Shown here in pieces: positions 10,226-21,019 of a stretch of DNA of 64,000 bases; positions within the stretch are counted from its first letter, which is position 1, and each line of letters begins with the position of its first letter. This stretch comes from Pomphorhynchus laevis (Eukaryota > Acanthocephala > Palaeacanthocephala > Echinorhynchida > Pomphorhynchidae). A program made the position numbers and the translations under genes. The DNA lies in assembly GCA_012934845.2 (NCBI GenBank), contig WNNJ02002693.1, positions 33,033-97,032 on the forward strand, read 5' to 3'. The notes under the pieces were generated by a model that was not told the origin of the DNA, ran no database searches, and saw nothing but the letters and a program-made list of their open reading frames with translations.

Positions 10226-10951
10226 AAAATGTAATTACTACAGCTCGCCTAATCAGCGTTAAGGCACCCGTTGCTGGAGCATTCATACAGGCAGTTCCAA
10301 TATTTACGACTGAAACTTTGCTCACAGACGAAGTCTTAAGAGTGGCAATCGCCTTACGATTAGAAGCCAATATGCCAACCCCACACGTGCCGTTGCGGTG
10401 CAGTCGTTGACAGACTAGGAACGCATGGCTTGAGTTGCTCACGTTCTAATAGCCGTTTTGCCCGTCATTCAATGCTACACAGCATAGTTCAAAATGCACT
10501 AAGAACAGCTCACATACCGAGCCGCCTTGAACCTTCAGGTTTAATTCGCTCCGACGGAAAACGATCGGATGGCGGAACGATGACCCCGTGGGAACGTGGG
10601 CGTTTTGATGCTGGGACGTGACATGTGTAGATCAACTGTTTCCAAGTCATTTATCTATGGCGTTGTCAGAATCAGGTACCGTAGCCACAGAAGCTGAGGA
10701 AAGAAAGAAGAAAAAGTACGAGGCCATCACATCCAGTGGCATGGATTTCATACCGATAGTTATTGAAACTCTCGGCGCCTTGGGTAGAGAGCCTACCGTT
10801 TTTATTCGACGAGCTCGGTAAGCGTCTCCGCCTTCACTGCGACGAGCCTCGCGCAAAGACGTTTTTTCTCCAGAGGATCATCCTGGCCATGCAAAATGGC
10901 AACAAAGTTTCTATGCTGGGGACGACGGACAGAGACACTGATAACTTTTAA
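10226..10951 (+). mobile_element. R2-like LINE, C-terminal fragment
   Basis: A second remnant of the family at 6170-7840, with blocks that are easier to read. Across frames: APVAGAFIQAVPIF (about 10270), a zinc knuckle CRCG...GTHGLSCSR (about 10390-10440), SMLHSIVQNAL, IPSRLEPSGL, DGKRSDGGTMTPWERGR (about 10550-10605), SHLSMALSESGTVA and KKYEAITSSGMDFIPIVIE, and finally ELGKRLRLHCDEPRAKTFF and LQRIILAMQNGNKVSMLGT. The knuckle plus R(P/S)DG...W motifs correspond to the CCHC and restriction-like endonuclease module. At least three frame changes (near 10385, 10620 and 10800) show that it is dead. The RT is absent. Confidence 0.75.
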
Positions 10952-11029
10952 CTAATAACTTTATTCTACGTAAAAAAGTTTTATTATATTTTAATATTTT
11001 GTTGATGCATAATTCTACATTATAAGAAA

Positions 11030-11470
11030 AAGAAAAAATTTATCAAATACATTAAATAATAAAATTTTAAGAATTACAACAATTTGTAACGATATTTGAT
11101 TTCTTCAAAATCATTTAAATGGTTTAATAGATACATATTATAAACTAGGTTACTATAAAAATACAATAAAAACAATATAATATAAATCAACATAATATTA
11201 CTAAAAATATATTTAAACTATTGAGAAAACAATTTTTATGGATGGATAATAAATAATATACTTTGCGTTAGAATAAGATACTAGATAAGCTAATGTCATC
11301 AGAGGAAATACGTTATTAGTACGTATTTGACCCCGCTGCTATGTTGAGTAAAAGCAAAGGGGTCGAAACCTGATAACATATTAGTTCCCCCTGGTGACCT
11401 CTAGTACTTATTCTGATGCATCGTCTATTATTTGTTAGTCAATTCATAACAATTGATTTTAATTTTAAAT
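11030..11470 (-). repeat. dispersed structured repeat, minus-strand copy
   Basis: In reverse it matches the core at 62975-63140 and part of the flank at 63170-63350. The outer inverted repeat AGAATAAG/CTTATTCT is kept. Inner pairing GACCCC/GGGGTC replaces GGCCCC/GGGGCC of the copy at 63 kb, a compensatory change. Confidence 0.6.
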
Positions 11471-11799
11471 TTCAATTTTAAATTTTAATTTTAAATATAA
11501 ATTATATAAAATCTTGTATAATTATTTATTATTTACAATTTAATTATTTATTACTGAATTATTTATTTTATTTGTCATTACTTTTAATTTGTACAGTGTT
11601 ACTTATAATGTTAAATTTTTGAGCTAGAAAAATTTTTTGCATTAAATCAGATCAGCTAACTGAGTCTACGTATTTTATTGTATATATAATTTAAAAAATG
11701 ATAAATAAAATAAATAATTATTATAATCATGTGCATACATAGCCCTGATGTTTAAGACGATTCTACAAGAGAGAAAAAATATATCAATCAAATGAATAA
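11471..11799. other. AT-rich stretch with an ACTGAGTCTACG repeat end
   Basis: CAGCTAACTGAGTCTACGTA occurs near 11650 in plus orientation. Otherwise nothing is seen. Confidence 0.4.
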
Positions 11800-12635
11800 G
11801 TTAGAATTGGTGACAAGTCACCCTGCTTATATATCTAACGTCGAACCCTGTTCTTGAAAGTGAGGACATTTTTGATAGCAGCGATTTACCTGATTTTATT
11901 AAAATACCGCCAAACTATTCCAGACCTCTACTGTCCATTCAGAGTCTATAAAAAGCATGTTTTAAAAAGCATCTTACAGTGGCCTCGCAATCTATTTCGT
12001 CGAAATATACCTGCATTCGCAGAAAAACCACCAGCTGGATGCATAATTCGCCATAGTGCAATCAAATCAAGAAAATGATATGTCAGTGATACCTCACTGA
12101 CAAGACTTTCAAACATATCTTGAAGTAAGACTCCCTTAACAACACAACCGAGTAGCACGCCTGAATACAATCTTCAAGTTATTCTACTCACCTCTGGTTG
12201 TTGAAAAGGATGCCTCCACACAGTACTCAAAATGCTGACTCACTAAGGCACAATAAAGTTCAGCGAAGATTGGAACCGATAATTTTGCAAAAGTAGTAGC
12301 GATAAGGCATTTATCGCTTTTAGCCGCGCATAATTGCTGTTTGCTCTGGTATTTATAGATTCATGATTTATCACTTACAGATCAGGATGTTCTGAAACGC
12401 GCTTGAATAAGTTGCAAATTGCATAAGTAACACCGAAATGACGTGATAGTGACTCTAAATGAGTGTGCGAAACTCTGTCAACAACCTTAGTGAAGTCAAG
12501 AAATATTATATCAATCGCAAAGCCTGAACTAAGATCAGCTACATAATATACACGAGCCTTCAATATATTAGTTAGGCATGAGCTACAGGTCGGAAGCCGT
12601 GTTGATAAACATCAAGAATTCGATAGTAGTTAAGA
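11800..12635 (-). mobile_element. CR1-like LINE, decayed ORF2 fragments
   Basis: On the minus strand, RT block fragments FAIDIIFLDFTKVVDRVSH (12400-12530) and QHGFRPV (about 12585) are followed by a C-terminal piece with FLDLIALWRIMHPAGGF (about 11990-12090). Frame changes separate them. It lies just upstream of the plus-strand CR1-like element and ends at that element's 5' UTR. Confidence 0.65.
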
Positions 12636-12790
12636 TGATTTGAAATTCTTAGCTGCTAACTAATAACTACTTACAAAATTATTTTCAAGAAAAAAGCAGC
12701 CGGCTTACATCAGCTCACTCAAGAGAAAAAAAATATTTACAGAAAATATTTACAGCTTAAACACACAAAATTCAAACAAACAACCTACAA

Positions 12791-14005
12791 ATGAGATCAA
12801 AATCTCGTAAACGAAGACAAGAGAATACAGACACGACAATGGAAAAGACGAAAAATCCTCCGAAGTACACAACACAACAAGTTTGTTGTGACTCCTTGGG
12901 TTGTGATGTCTGGACAACCGTCTCAATTCAAAATTCCGAGCAATCGGCTATGTGTGATAAGAAATTTATTTGTGGATATTGCAGCGCTTCGATTTTATTG
13001 CGAAATATCTCAAGGATCACACCGAATAATTCCGATATCATATTTGCTGCTGATACGTCCAGAGAATCCAATGATGTTCACTCCGTCGGTTGGAGTTGTG
13101 CAGCACTTAAAGATGTAACTCAGACGAATGATCTATCGAGTGAAGATTGTCAAACTATGCCAAGTCAGGATATTGTGTCTAATCATACCTATGATGGGGA
13201 CCTGAGAGATACAAAAACACCAGCCCTATACTCCCAGATGATACGATATCGAATTTCACAATTAGTAAAATCATGTCTAGTCTGGGTATGGAAACTGAGT
13301 TGGAAATATTAATTACCAAAGAAGCTGTCAATTCCGTTGGCAAGTTACGATCCACATACCCTACCTCACCTTCTCTCACGAAGCAATCAGATAACAATGA
13401 TATAGACTCTCATTGTATCGAAATTCCACACCAGGTTGCAATCGAGGGTGAACAGTCTAGAAAAGTTTTTAGTGAACAGTCTAGAAAAGTTTTCAGTCAG
13501 ATATTCTCTCAACGACAAACTGATCCACTAAATAGTCACAGGTCATTCTTATCCAGCAAGTCTAATGAATCTTCCCGGGATCGGTGTTTGATTATTACGA
13601 ACGTTCTCGAGTCGTCGTCTGATGTGGCTCAAACTCGAGTGGACCATGATGTTGAACAATTCCAAAAAATATTGAGAGTTATTATTTCTCCAGAAGATCC
13701 ATATATTTCAGAAGTTCGCCCTATTGCGATATTTAGGATAGGCCGTCGCAACAATCTTGAAGAACGTTCTCGTTTGATGAAAGTTGTCTTTCGTACATCC
13801 TCAGTGGTCCGTGAGTTGTTAAAACGCAGATCTAAACTGAGGCAAGCCCCTTTCGATTGTTGACAGATATGTCTTTCGCTGAGCGTTGTCTCTGGCGTGT
13901 TGCTCGGACCGAGCTAAATGCTCGGATAGAATCTGGAGAAACTGATCTGCATATTGTAAATTTTCGGGTAGTTCGGCGTCGTCCACGATTGAGATGGCCC
14001 CCGCT
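12791..14005 (+). pseudogene. CR1-like ORF1 (zinc finger + RRM-like), frameshifted
   Basis: The frame from 12791 reads MRSKSRKRRQENTD, then the zinc finger CCDSLGCDVW ... CGYCSAS, and ends at 13312. The rest reads from 13273 (repeating SEQSRKVF twice near 13455-13490), then DRCLIITNVLE, FQKILRVIIS and FRIGRRNN...RLMKVVF, which is the RRM-like region, to 13863. A third frame (13868-14005) gives MSFAERCLWRVARTELNARI and ends in VNFRVVRRRPRLRW. ORF1 proteins of this kind bind the element's RNA. Two frame changes make this copy broken. Confidence 0.75.
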
Positions 14006-16594
14006 ATGAAAACTTTTTCTGAGAATTGCAAGATAAGACCCAATGCGCCATATCGTAAAAACAACAAATGGCTCAAAGTTATATATTCGAACGTTCGAAG
14101 CGTTCTCAATAAGATGGATGAATTGAAGGTCATAGCTACTTCTCATCATCCAAATATCATTGCCCTTAGTGAATCTTGGCTCTCTAACCTTGTTCCTTGT
14201 TATTAACTGTTCCTTGTTATGCTCTCTAACCTTGTTATTATCCATAGATGGATATAACCTGTTTCATTGTGATCGATATGGTCGAAGGGGAGGGGTGTAT
14301 TGCTATATTGTAGTTTAGGTATTGATGTAGTGTGTTTGCAGACAATTAGTGATGCCAATAGGATTAATGTTTTATACCTCAAATTGTGCCTTGATCAGGT
14401 CAATTCTATGTATGTGCTAGTGTTCTATCGTCCTCCTTTGGCAAGTAGCGATGATTTAATAGAACTTATTGAGCTCTGTGGTCAACAGAAAAAATGCCTA
14501 ATCTTAGGAGATCTGAATATTCCCTCAATAGATTGGGACTCGTTTTCATCTCCTAGTCGCTTTGCATCGAACTCGGTTTTATTGAGTGTTCTACAAACAG
14601 TGGTCTGCATCAGCATGCACGTGAGGCAACCCGTTTCACTAGCCAGTCGTCTGCCCAGCTAGACGTGGTCTTGTCTTCGTTTAAGTCTGATATTACTCAC
14701 ATAGATTATCTTTCTGCACTGGGGATGAACGATCATTGCGTACTGTCCTTTACATTAAAATGCGCAAGCAATGTAACGTCGGTCAGTCCCATGCATGGTA
14801 AGCCTCTGAACTTCTGGAAGGCTGATTTCGACGCAATTATCTACAAATTAAATCTGGTTAGATGGCCAGATCCGTATAAATGCGGAATAGACGAGGCTTG
14901 GTATGTTTTTGAGAGCACACTCTATAACTTACTGATATTGCATTCTCCCAAGTTTAAAACACATAGGCAAGTATGTCCTTGGTTCGATGGGCTTCTCCGG
15001 TATTACTCATGCGCACGTAAACATGCGTGGATTTCATTTCGTTGTGGACAACAATCTTATGAGTCTTTCAAACAAATTAGGAATATATTTACCGCTCTCA
15101 AGAGAATGAAGCGTCGTCAGTTTGAGGAGAAACTGTGTTCTATAAATGGCAAGGCTCTATTCTCTTACATTCGCAAAATCAGGGGCTCGAATATTCCACT
15201 AGTATCGTTGAGGGATGATTTTCAAGGCGAGGTCACGTGTAAAAGTGTCATGGCAAACTTATTTGCCCAGGAGTTCTCATCGATGTTTTGCTCTTCGCGG
15301 ACATTGTGTAGTTCTGAATCAGAAAAGGGTTCAGATGCATTCGACCGATCTAATCTGTCGTTTTGTGCTGAAGATGTTTTAAAGCTTCTCTGTAAATTAA
15401 AACCGAACATCGCTGACCGGTCCGGACGGACTTCCCTCAATTATTTTAAATAAAGTTGCTCCTCAAATATATTTATATGTTTTCCGTATGTTTCAGTTTT
15501 CTATTCTCCAATCTCGAATTCCTTCGCGTTGGAAGGAGTCCATTGTAGTTCCAGTGTATAAAATGGGAGATCGACAAGTGTGTAAGAACTATCGCCCAGT
15601 AGCCTTGACATGTATTATTTGTAAGTTGCTTGAAAAGCTAATAGTCAAAAATATATCCTCTGATTTGAAAAGCAACGGTAAACTCACTGACTCACAACAC
15701 GGTTTCAGACCAAATAGATCAACAATGAGTAATCTTTTGGTTCCTTCCAACGCATGGCAGTCTTCATTAGATGAACGAGTTTAATCTGATGTACTTTTTG
15801 TAGATTTCTCTCATGCATTTGATTCAGCTTTGCATGATCGACTCATTCACAAATTGAGGTCACTTAGTGTTTGTCCTATGTATGTCGCCTGGATTGGAAA
15901 TTACTTAAGTTCACGCTCTCTCAAAGTACGTGTAGGTGCAGATATGTCCACCTCATTCGTTATTCATTCTGGCGTTCAACAGGGTGCTGTTATCTCCCCA
16001 CTTCTTTTTATTGTATATATCAATGATCTCCCATCTGTAATTCGTTCTGATGTCGTAATGTATGCTGACGATGTTAAGATATAGCGGCCAATTAGAGACG
16101 GAAGGGACATTAAGATCCTTCAAGATGATCTGACATGTCTAGAAAAATGGTCAGCGGAAAATGGTTTGAGGGTTAACCCCTCTAAATGTGCGCATATGTC
16201 CATTGGTTCTTCACTAAACTCATCGTATCAGATAGGTTCGATTCAGATAGGCCGAGTGGGTGAATTTAAAGATCTTGGTGTGATGATGACCAGTAGCTTA
16301 AAAACTAATGTCCACACTAAATATATTTGTAATCGAGGCTATCGTATTTTATGGATGTTTTTCAAGTCTTTTGATCGGATAAGTCCATCAATGTTCAAGT
16401 GACTATTTTGCTCTTATATTCTTCCCATCCTTGAATACGGTTTACCTGTAACTTATCCACAGACTTTAAGGGAATCCCGTGACATTGAGAACTTGTTACG
16501 TAAAGGGTCACGAATGATTCCGAATTTCTCCAATTTGAGATATGCTGAACGTTTGACATCTCTACGTGTCGGCACATTAAATATCGCAAATCGG
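13994..16594 (+). pseudogene. CR1-like ORF2 (APE endonuclease + RT), broken
   Basis: It starts with ATG inside the ORF1 end. The endonuclease reads VIYSNVRSVLNKMDEL and ALSESW (14075-14180), then LVFYRPP and LILGDLNIPSIDWDSF (about 14410-14540). The linker runs 14665-15453. RT blocks: WKESIVVPVYKMGD...NYRPVALT (15530-15610), QHGFRPNRS (15700), DFSHAFD (15803), GVQQGAVISPLLFIVYINDL (15970-16030), YADDVKI (16060), then the thumb NPSKCAHMSIG. A local duplication of the CTCTAACCTTGTT region lies at 14190-14235. Stops and frame changes occur at about 14206, 14660, 15453, 15784, 16084 and 16402. The C-terminus continues at 20085-20354. Confidence 0.8.
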
Positions 16595-16614
16595 TTATTA
16601 TTATTAGTATTACA

Positions 16615-16641
16615 AGTTATAGCCAAATGGCTGTTTCAACT
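16615..16641 (-). other. CR1-like LINE 3' stem-loop
   Basis: On the minus strand: outer stem AGTTG/TAACT, internal loop AAAC, inner stem AGCC/GGCT, loop ATTT, bulged A. It is followed by the TAA-rich tail. Confidence 0.75.
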
Positions 16642-16694
16642 GATCACATAGGAAATAAAAAAGAAAAGAAAAGAAGAAAAAAAGTTAATAGCGG

Positions 16695-18722
16695 TTACAT
16701 AATATTGTATACATTCGGAATGCCATGATCGTTAATCCACTGACGAAGTTGAACTTTAAATTGAGATAAGTCCTTGGTACATGCTATTTCTCCTGGCAAC
16801 GTGTTCCAGGCGTTTAATGCTCGATGTGAGAGCCTAGCCAAACTCACTACTTTACCATGGGGAAACTTAAATAGTTTCAACGGGTGGCCACGATGCGTCT
16901 GAGAACAAACTTTAACATAGCACGAGGGAAAACCATCTATCCCATTTACCATTCGCCATAATGCAACAAGGTCTAGGTAATATAGCCTCTGACCCAAAGA
17001 TGGTATCTTTAGAAATTCAAGCCGTTCACGATATGAATATGATCCATCCATACACATTCGAGAACCTCTACGAAGGATTGACTCTAGTCTATTGAACTCT
17101 TTCTTAGTGTATGGAAAAACTGCTTGCACGCAGTACTCTATATGCGGGCGAACAAGAGCGCAGTAAAGCCGTTTGAAGACGTATGGATTAATACGATTAA
17201 ATGCATTTTTGACGCAGTACATAGCTCGCAAAGCCTTGCTATGGGCAAACTCTGTATTTGATCGGGATTTCAATGTCCTATGCACCATGACACCCAGATC
17301 CCTATACTCCATGACGACATTAAGAATTAAAGTTCCGAGGCGAAAACGACGGTCATCGCAACGCCTTCCTAATTTCATGTGGCCGCATTTGTCAACATTG
17401 ATCTTCATACCAGTAGCCTCACTCCATTGATATATTTCATTAAGGTCTTCCTGCAGGGAAATGCCAAGCGGATCAATATCATCTACAGACCATATTTTGA
17501 GGTCGTCAGCAAAAGCAAGACAGGGACTCTGAATCCGCAGCAACAAATCGTTAAGGAACACAATAAACAGCAGAGGTCCTACTATCCATGCAGGTGACTT
17601 AGCAGCATAAGAGGATTCGCGCATAGGGGCAAGAATATCAGATAATTTATGTAGGTAATCAGTGATCATATTCAATGATAGCTTGTCCGTGTTCATAAAA
17701 GTACACGGGAATTGGTTGTAAACTCTCAAAACATCTTCTCTTCTCACTTTCGACCAATGACGTTTGTAAGTTTTTGAACAAGGTGGACAGAATCTGGAAT
17801 AAGGGACAGCCGTCAAGGAGAGCAAGCAGTGGTCACTACTTCCTAAAGGAGGGAGATGATCAACTTTGATTATGTCTCCTACATATCTGGAAAACACCAG
17901 ATCAAGTACCGAATCCGATCTTGAAGTTAAGCAAGTTGGTTCTTGTACATGCTGAATCAGCATGAGTTCCTCAGCAAGGAACTCAGATATTTCCCTTTCC
18001 GTGGAACTACCATCAGAAAAGACATAGTCTGACCATCTAGATCGTGGAAGATTAAAATCGCCCAAAAGAATAAAGTGAGGGGAGGAACATACCGATTGTA
18101 AAATAAGTTTTAGTTGATCAGTGTCTGCAATTACTGACGGAGATCGATACACGACGCAAAAGTTCATACTGGTCGCTGAGTGATCAATACGGAAGCATAG
18201 AGTCTCAAAAGACCCACAAGGGTCACAAATATTCAACACCTCAGATATGAGGAAATTTTCTCTGACATACGCGGCGACACCGCCACCTCGCCTACCTGAT
18301 ATCCTGTCGCTTCGTATAAGGCGAAAACCAGGAATGTTCACAGTGGTATCGACAATATATTGATGCAACCAGGACTCAGCAACGCAGAAAATGTCATACG
18401 AATGAGAAAGCATGTGATACTTCAACTCCACTATTTGAGCAGGCAAACTACGAAGATTAGAATACCCAATCGATAAATAGCGTGTGGGTTGTGGTAAGGG
18501 ATTACTAGGAACGGTGAATAATTTGCTGAATGAAACTAAGTGTCCCAGATCAGAATTGAAACTAACACTATTGAAGAGTTGCGATGAATGACTGTTGAAA
18601 CTACCTTTTCCAGACGAACTAGCAAAATTCAAACTGGATACTGCTAAGTGACGCTGTTGATCGTTATGGGATTCCAACGAACTACTGGGTGCCACCTGAC
18701 AACCTGAAAATTTCGTATGCAT
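16695..18722 (-). CDS. CR1-like ORF2 with in-frame deletion of most of the RT
   Basis: An open frame of 675 residues. The N-terminal APE endonuclease is complete in its blocks: IGYSNLRSLP, FCVAESWL, RRGGGVAAYVREN, VVYRSPS, ILLGDFNLPRSRW and GSSDHCLLSL (about residues 85-310). At about residue 375 AKSPAW runs directly into IVGPLLFIVFLND, so the whole region from the linker through RT blocks 1-4 (roughly 1 kb compared with the plus-strand copy) is missing, yet the frame is preserved. LAFADDLKIW, the thumb (NVDKCGHMKLG) and the C-terminus (LSHRALNAWNTLPG) follow. It keeps an endonuclease but cannot make a normal RT. This is either a fossil caught early or a non-autonomous derivative. Confidence 0.8.
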   Translation of the reverse strand: MHTKFSGCQVAPSSSLESHNDQQRHLAVSSLNFASSSGKGSFNSHSSQLFNSVSFNSDLGHLVSFSKLFTVPSNPLPQPTRYLSIGYSNLRSLPAQIVELKYHMLSHSYDIFCVAESWLHQYIVDTTVNIPGFRLIRSDRISGRRGGGVAAYVRENFLISEVLNICDPCGSFETLCFRIDHSATSMNFCVVYRSPSVIADTDQLKLILQSVCSSPHFILLGDFNLPRSRWSDYVFSDGSSTEREISEFLAEELMLIQHVQEPTCLTSRSDSVLDLVFSRYVGDIIKVDHLPPLGSSDHCLLSLTAVPYSRFCPPCSKTYKRHWSKVRREDVLRVYNQFPCTFMNTDKLSLNMITDYLHKLSDILAPMRESSYAAKSPAWIVGPLLFIVFLNDLLLRIQSPCLAFADDLKIWSVDDIDPLGISLQEDLNEIYQWSEATGMKINVDKCGHMKLGRRCDDRRFRLGTLILNVVMEYRDLGVMVHRTLKSRSNTEFAHSKALRAMYCVKNAFNRINPYVFKRLYCALVRPHIEYCVQAVFPYTKKEFNRLESILRRGSRMCMDGSYSYRERLEFLKIPSLGQRLYYLDLVALWRMVNGIDGFPSCYVKVCSQTHRGHPLKLFKFPHGKVVSLARLSHRALNAWNTLPGEIACTKDLSQFKVQLRQWINDHGIPNVYNIM

Positions 18723-19839
18723 AAGTTCGTTTCACCTTCAGATAGCCGGTTTCGTAATACTGTTTTTGCTTCTTTCAACTTTAAACGATCTTCGAGACTC
18801 AGATCCTTAAGAATACGATGTGGATAATCTTTAAGTCGAAAACCACGTTTGAGCAAAAGGTCTGCATGTTTTGCGGAAGATAATACAACTTTCAACAATC
18901 TTGGTTTATCTACCACCTTTTTTCCAAGTCGAAACAACTTTGTAACCTTCAGAGTAGAAGCTAGCTTCTCATCACCTTCTAAGAGTAACTGACAGAACAC
19001 AGTACGGAGGCTGGACACATCATCATTCATACGTGTTTGTGAGTTACTGGCCTTTGATTCAGCGATACCACTAAATAAGATATTGCAAGACCTATCTGGA
19101 TGCGAACGGTAGTTTGTAGAAGGAGCGTTGTCCAAAGAAATGCTCTGACCATTTGAAGGTAAATAATTTCCTGATTTATTCTTATTTTTGGCCTTCTGTT
19201 TTCTATCGATGGCCCCACTCGAATCGCTACCTCTGATTTCACCCAATTGATGGTATGTCGATCCAGCGTTTCGTGTAGGTTGCAATAGAGTGTTGCGCCA
19301 TACCCTTCCTTTGTTTACAGCTGGTGTAGTTTGTTCAACATGAATGACCGATTTTTCTTTGTCCTGAAAGGATGACAGCATTTGAAGTTCGACATTTGAA
19401 GTATTATCGTGCTGATGCGTAGATGACAGTGAAGGTAATTCAATCCTCGGTTCACATAGGTCAGGAGTTGAACTGTCATCTAATGGCAGCTTAACGACAG
19501 GATTAACGGTACAAGTGTTTATCGAAGTTTGATGGTCCGTGCTGTCTTGAGAGACACGAACGTCATTTAAGTTGATAGGTAACGATATATCACAACAATT
19601 CACATCACAAACCATATCTTGCACTAGTTTCATTTGGAGGGCGAAATCATTGTAGCAGAACAAAAGCCGCAATAAAAGTCCTTGCTCTTGAGTGACGACT
19701 CGGTATTTAAAGGAATGTCGACAATAGACCACACTTCACAGCCTTTATTGCAGCATTCGACCTCTAGCCGCTTATACGCATTACGATGTTGCGTGATATG
19801 TATAGTGTTTGACGCTCTCTTCGAATTTGCTTTCTTCAT
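18644..19839 (-). pseudogene. CR1-like ORF1, zinc finger + RRM-like, one frameshift
   Basis: From ATG at 19839: MKKANSKRASNTIHI, then CCNKGCEVWSIVDI ... DFYCGFC (the C-x4-C...C-x2-C finger). A frame change near 19640 leads into the long frame ending at 18644. The C-terminal part reads CNILFSGIAES, VTKLFRLGKK, KPRLLKVVLSSAKHADLLL, LSLEDRLKLKEAKTVLRNRL and NLCIRNFQVVRW, an RRM-like plus C-terminal nucleic-acid-binding arrangement. It overlaps ORF2 by 79 bases. Its role would be RNA binding for retrotransposition. Only one break was seen. Confidence 0.8.
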
Positions 19840-19854
19840 TGTGAAATTTGTATG

Positions 19855-20080
19855 TGTAAATAGTTATTTGTTAGCAGCTTAGAATTTGAAACTTGTATGT
19901 TTATAAGAAACGAAAATATTTTCTAGGATTGCTCGAGTCCTAACATCAATCAAGCGAATCTATCAATTTCTAATCGCCCAATTCGGAATTATAAGCTCAA
20001 ATTATAATTGTATGTTTATGAGAAACCAAATTTTTCTGTAATTGTATATAGTTATTTGTTAACAGCTTAGAATTTCAAAC
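19855..20080 (-). repeat. duplicated 5' UTR units of the CR1-like LINE
   Basis: AATTCTAAGCTGCTAACAAA...ACTATTTACA (about 19895-19855) and AATTCTAAGCTGTTAACAAA...ACTATATACA (about 20080-20043) are two copies of one unit. A third landmark, TTGGTTTCTCATAAACATAC, lies between. Single copies also stand at 12639 and 47344. Confidence 0.65.
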
Positions 20081-20397
20081 TGAAACTGATTTATCAACTG
20101 CAGTCAAAATTGTTTTCGATGGCTTTGGTGGTCTCTCTAGCTTATTATCCGTGAATGATAGACGAGAAACTCGTGGGCATGTGTGGAAATTAATAAAGCC
20201 AACTACACGAATTCCTATTCACCATCGATTTGCAACCAGGGTAATTAACGGGTGGAATGCACTAAAGTGCCTTGATATCTCTAGTAGTATATCTAGTGAT
20301 GCTATTAAAGACATCGAAGCCGAAAGAAGGAATTTGCAACTACTATTTGATTGAATTTTTTTGTTGATGTTTTTTATTTTATTTTATCATGTTTTGT

Positions 20398-20427
20398 AAG
20401 CGACACGAGCTTGTAGCTCATTTGCTT
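20398..20427 (+). other. CR1-like LINE 3' stem-loop
   Basis: Stem AAGC/GCTT, internal loops GACAC and ATTT, inner stem GAGCT/AGCTC, loop TGT. A TAA-rich tail follows. Confidence 0.65.
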
Positions 20428-20459
20428 CTGTTTGTTATAATAATAATGATAACGCAATG

Positions 20460-20610
20460 AGCTCATCTCTTCACAATGACCCTCAATAATTTTCCATAAT
20501 TTTGGAAATAACGGTGGTGAGACTAATAGGTCTAAACTGAACAAGTTAGTGCCGACTGTTTTTTGAATATGCACTACAATGCCTTCCAATCATCAGGAAT
20601 CCACTAATAT
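20460..20610 (-). pseudogene. tiny CR1-like RT fragment
   Basis: On the minus strand, pieces of the first RT block can be read in shifting frames: IPDDWK, IVVHIQK, QFRPISLTTVISKIME. Heavily decayed. Confidence 0.4.
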
Positions 20611-20832
20611 AATAAACTTCGATTAAATAGGAACATAAAACTTAAGCAATAATGTGCAACTTAGCAAGCAAAAGATAAATAGTAAATAATTAAATAATTA
20701 CATAATAAGTAATTAGAAATAATAAATATCAAATATATTTAAATGTGATTTCACAAAGATGATATTAATATTTATTATTACAAGACAACATATAAAGCAG
20801 AGCTCAAAGTTGCGTCACCAAAAAGAAAAAAC

Positions 20833-20965
20833 TCCTGTCTCATCGTCGAACCATCATCAGACTTGTGAAAATAATAACACGCAATGTATAAATGTGATGA
20901 TCATAGTAGGCGAGGAAACAGTAGTACGCAATGTAGAAATAAATATCTTATTTTTTCTAATTAAT
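20833..20965. repeat. left part of a duplicated segment (pairs with 38022-38154)
   Basis: 133 bases match 38022-38154 almost base for base. The segment ends with the 17-base target-site copy TATTTTTTCTAATTAAT (20949-20965) of the LINE inserted here. Confidence 0.9.
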
Positions 20966-21019
20966 GTAGAGGAAATTTATTAGGGCACTGCGTCTCTCGA
21001 CTTGGCCAAATGAAAGAAA

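Larger units (their letters stand above)
16595..20084 (-). mobile_element. CR1-like LINE nested in the plus-strand copy, RT-deleted
   Basis: Minus-strand element. The 5' UTR (about 20084-19840) holds two copies of an AATTCTAAGCTG(C/T)TAACAAA unit. ORF1 is 19839-18644, ORF2 18722-16695, and the 3' UTR carries a pyrimidine run, a stem-loop (16641-16615) and a TAATACTAATAATAATAA tail ending at 16595. It interrupts the older element between 16594 and about 20085. I could not define an unambiguous target-site duplication. Confidence 0.85.
12636..20452 (+). mobile_element. CR1-like LINE, near full length, split by a nested LINE
   Basis: The 5' UTR motif (TTTGAAATTCTTAGCTGC, about 12639) is followed by ORF1 and an overlapping ORF2. 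The element breaks off at 16594 (GTLNIANR) where a minus-strand CR1-like copy begins, and resumes at about 20085 (DLSTAVKIVFDGFGG). It ends in RFATRVINGWNALK, a 3' stem-loop (20398-20427) and an ATAATAATAATGATAA tail. Joined length is about 4.3 kb. The two halves read as one protein end, so this is one older element with a younger one inside. Confidence 0.85.

Noticed and set aside
20833-20965. Small gene at 20759-20983 (74 codons)
   Set aside because: It overlaps a duplicated non-coding segment and runs across the LINE insertion boundary.
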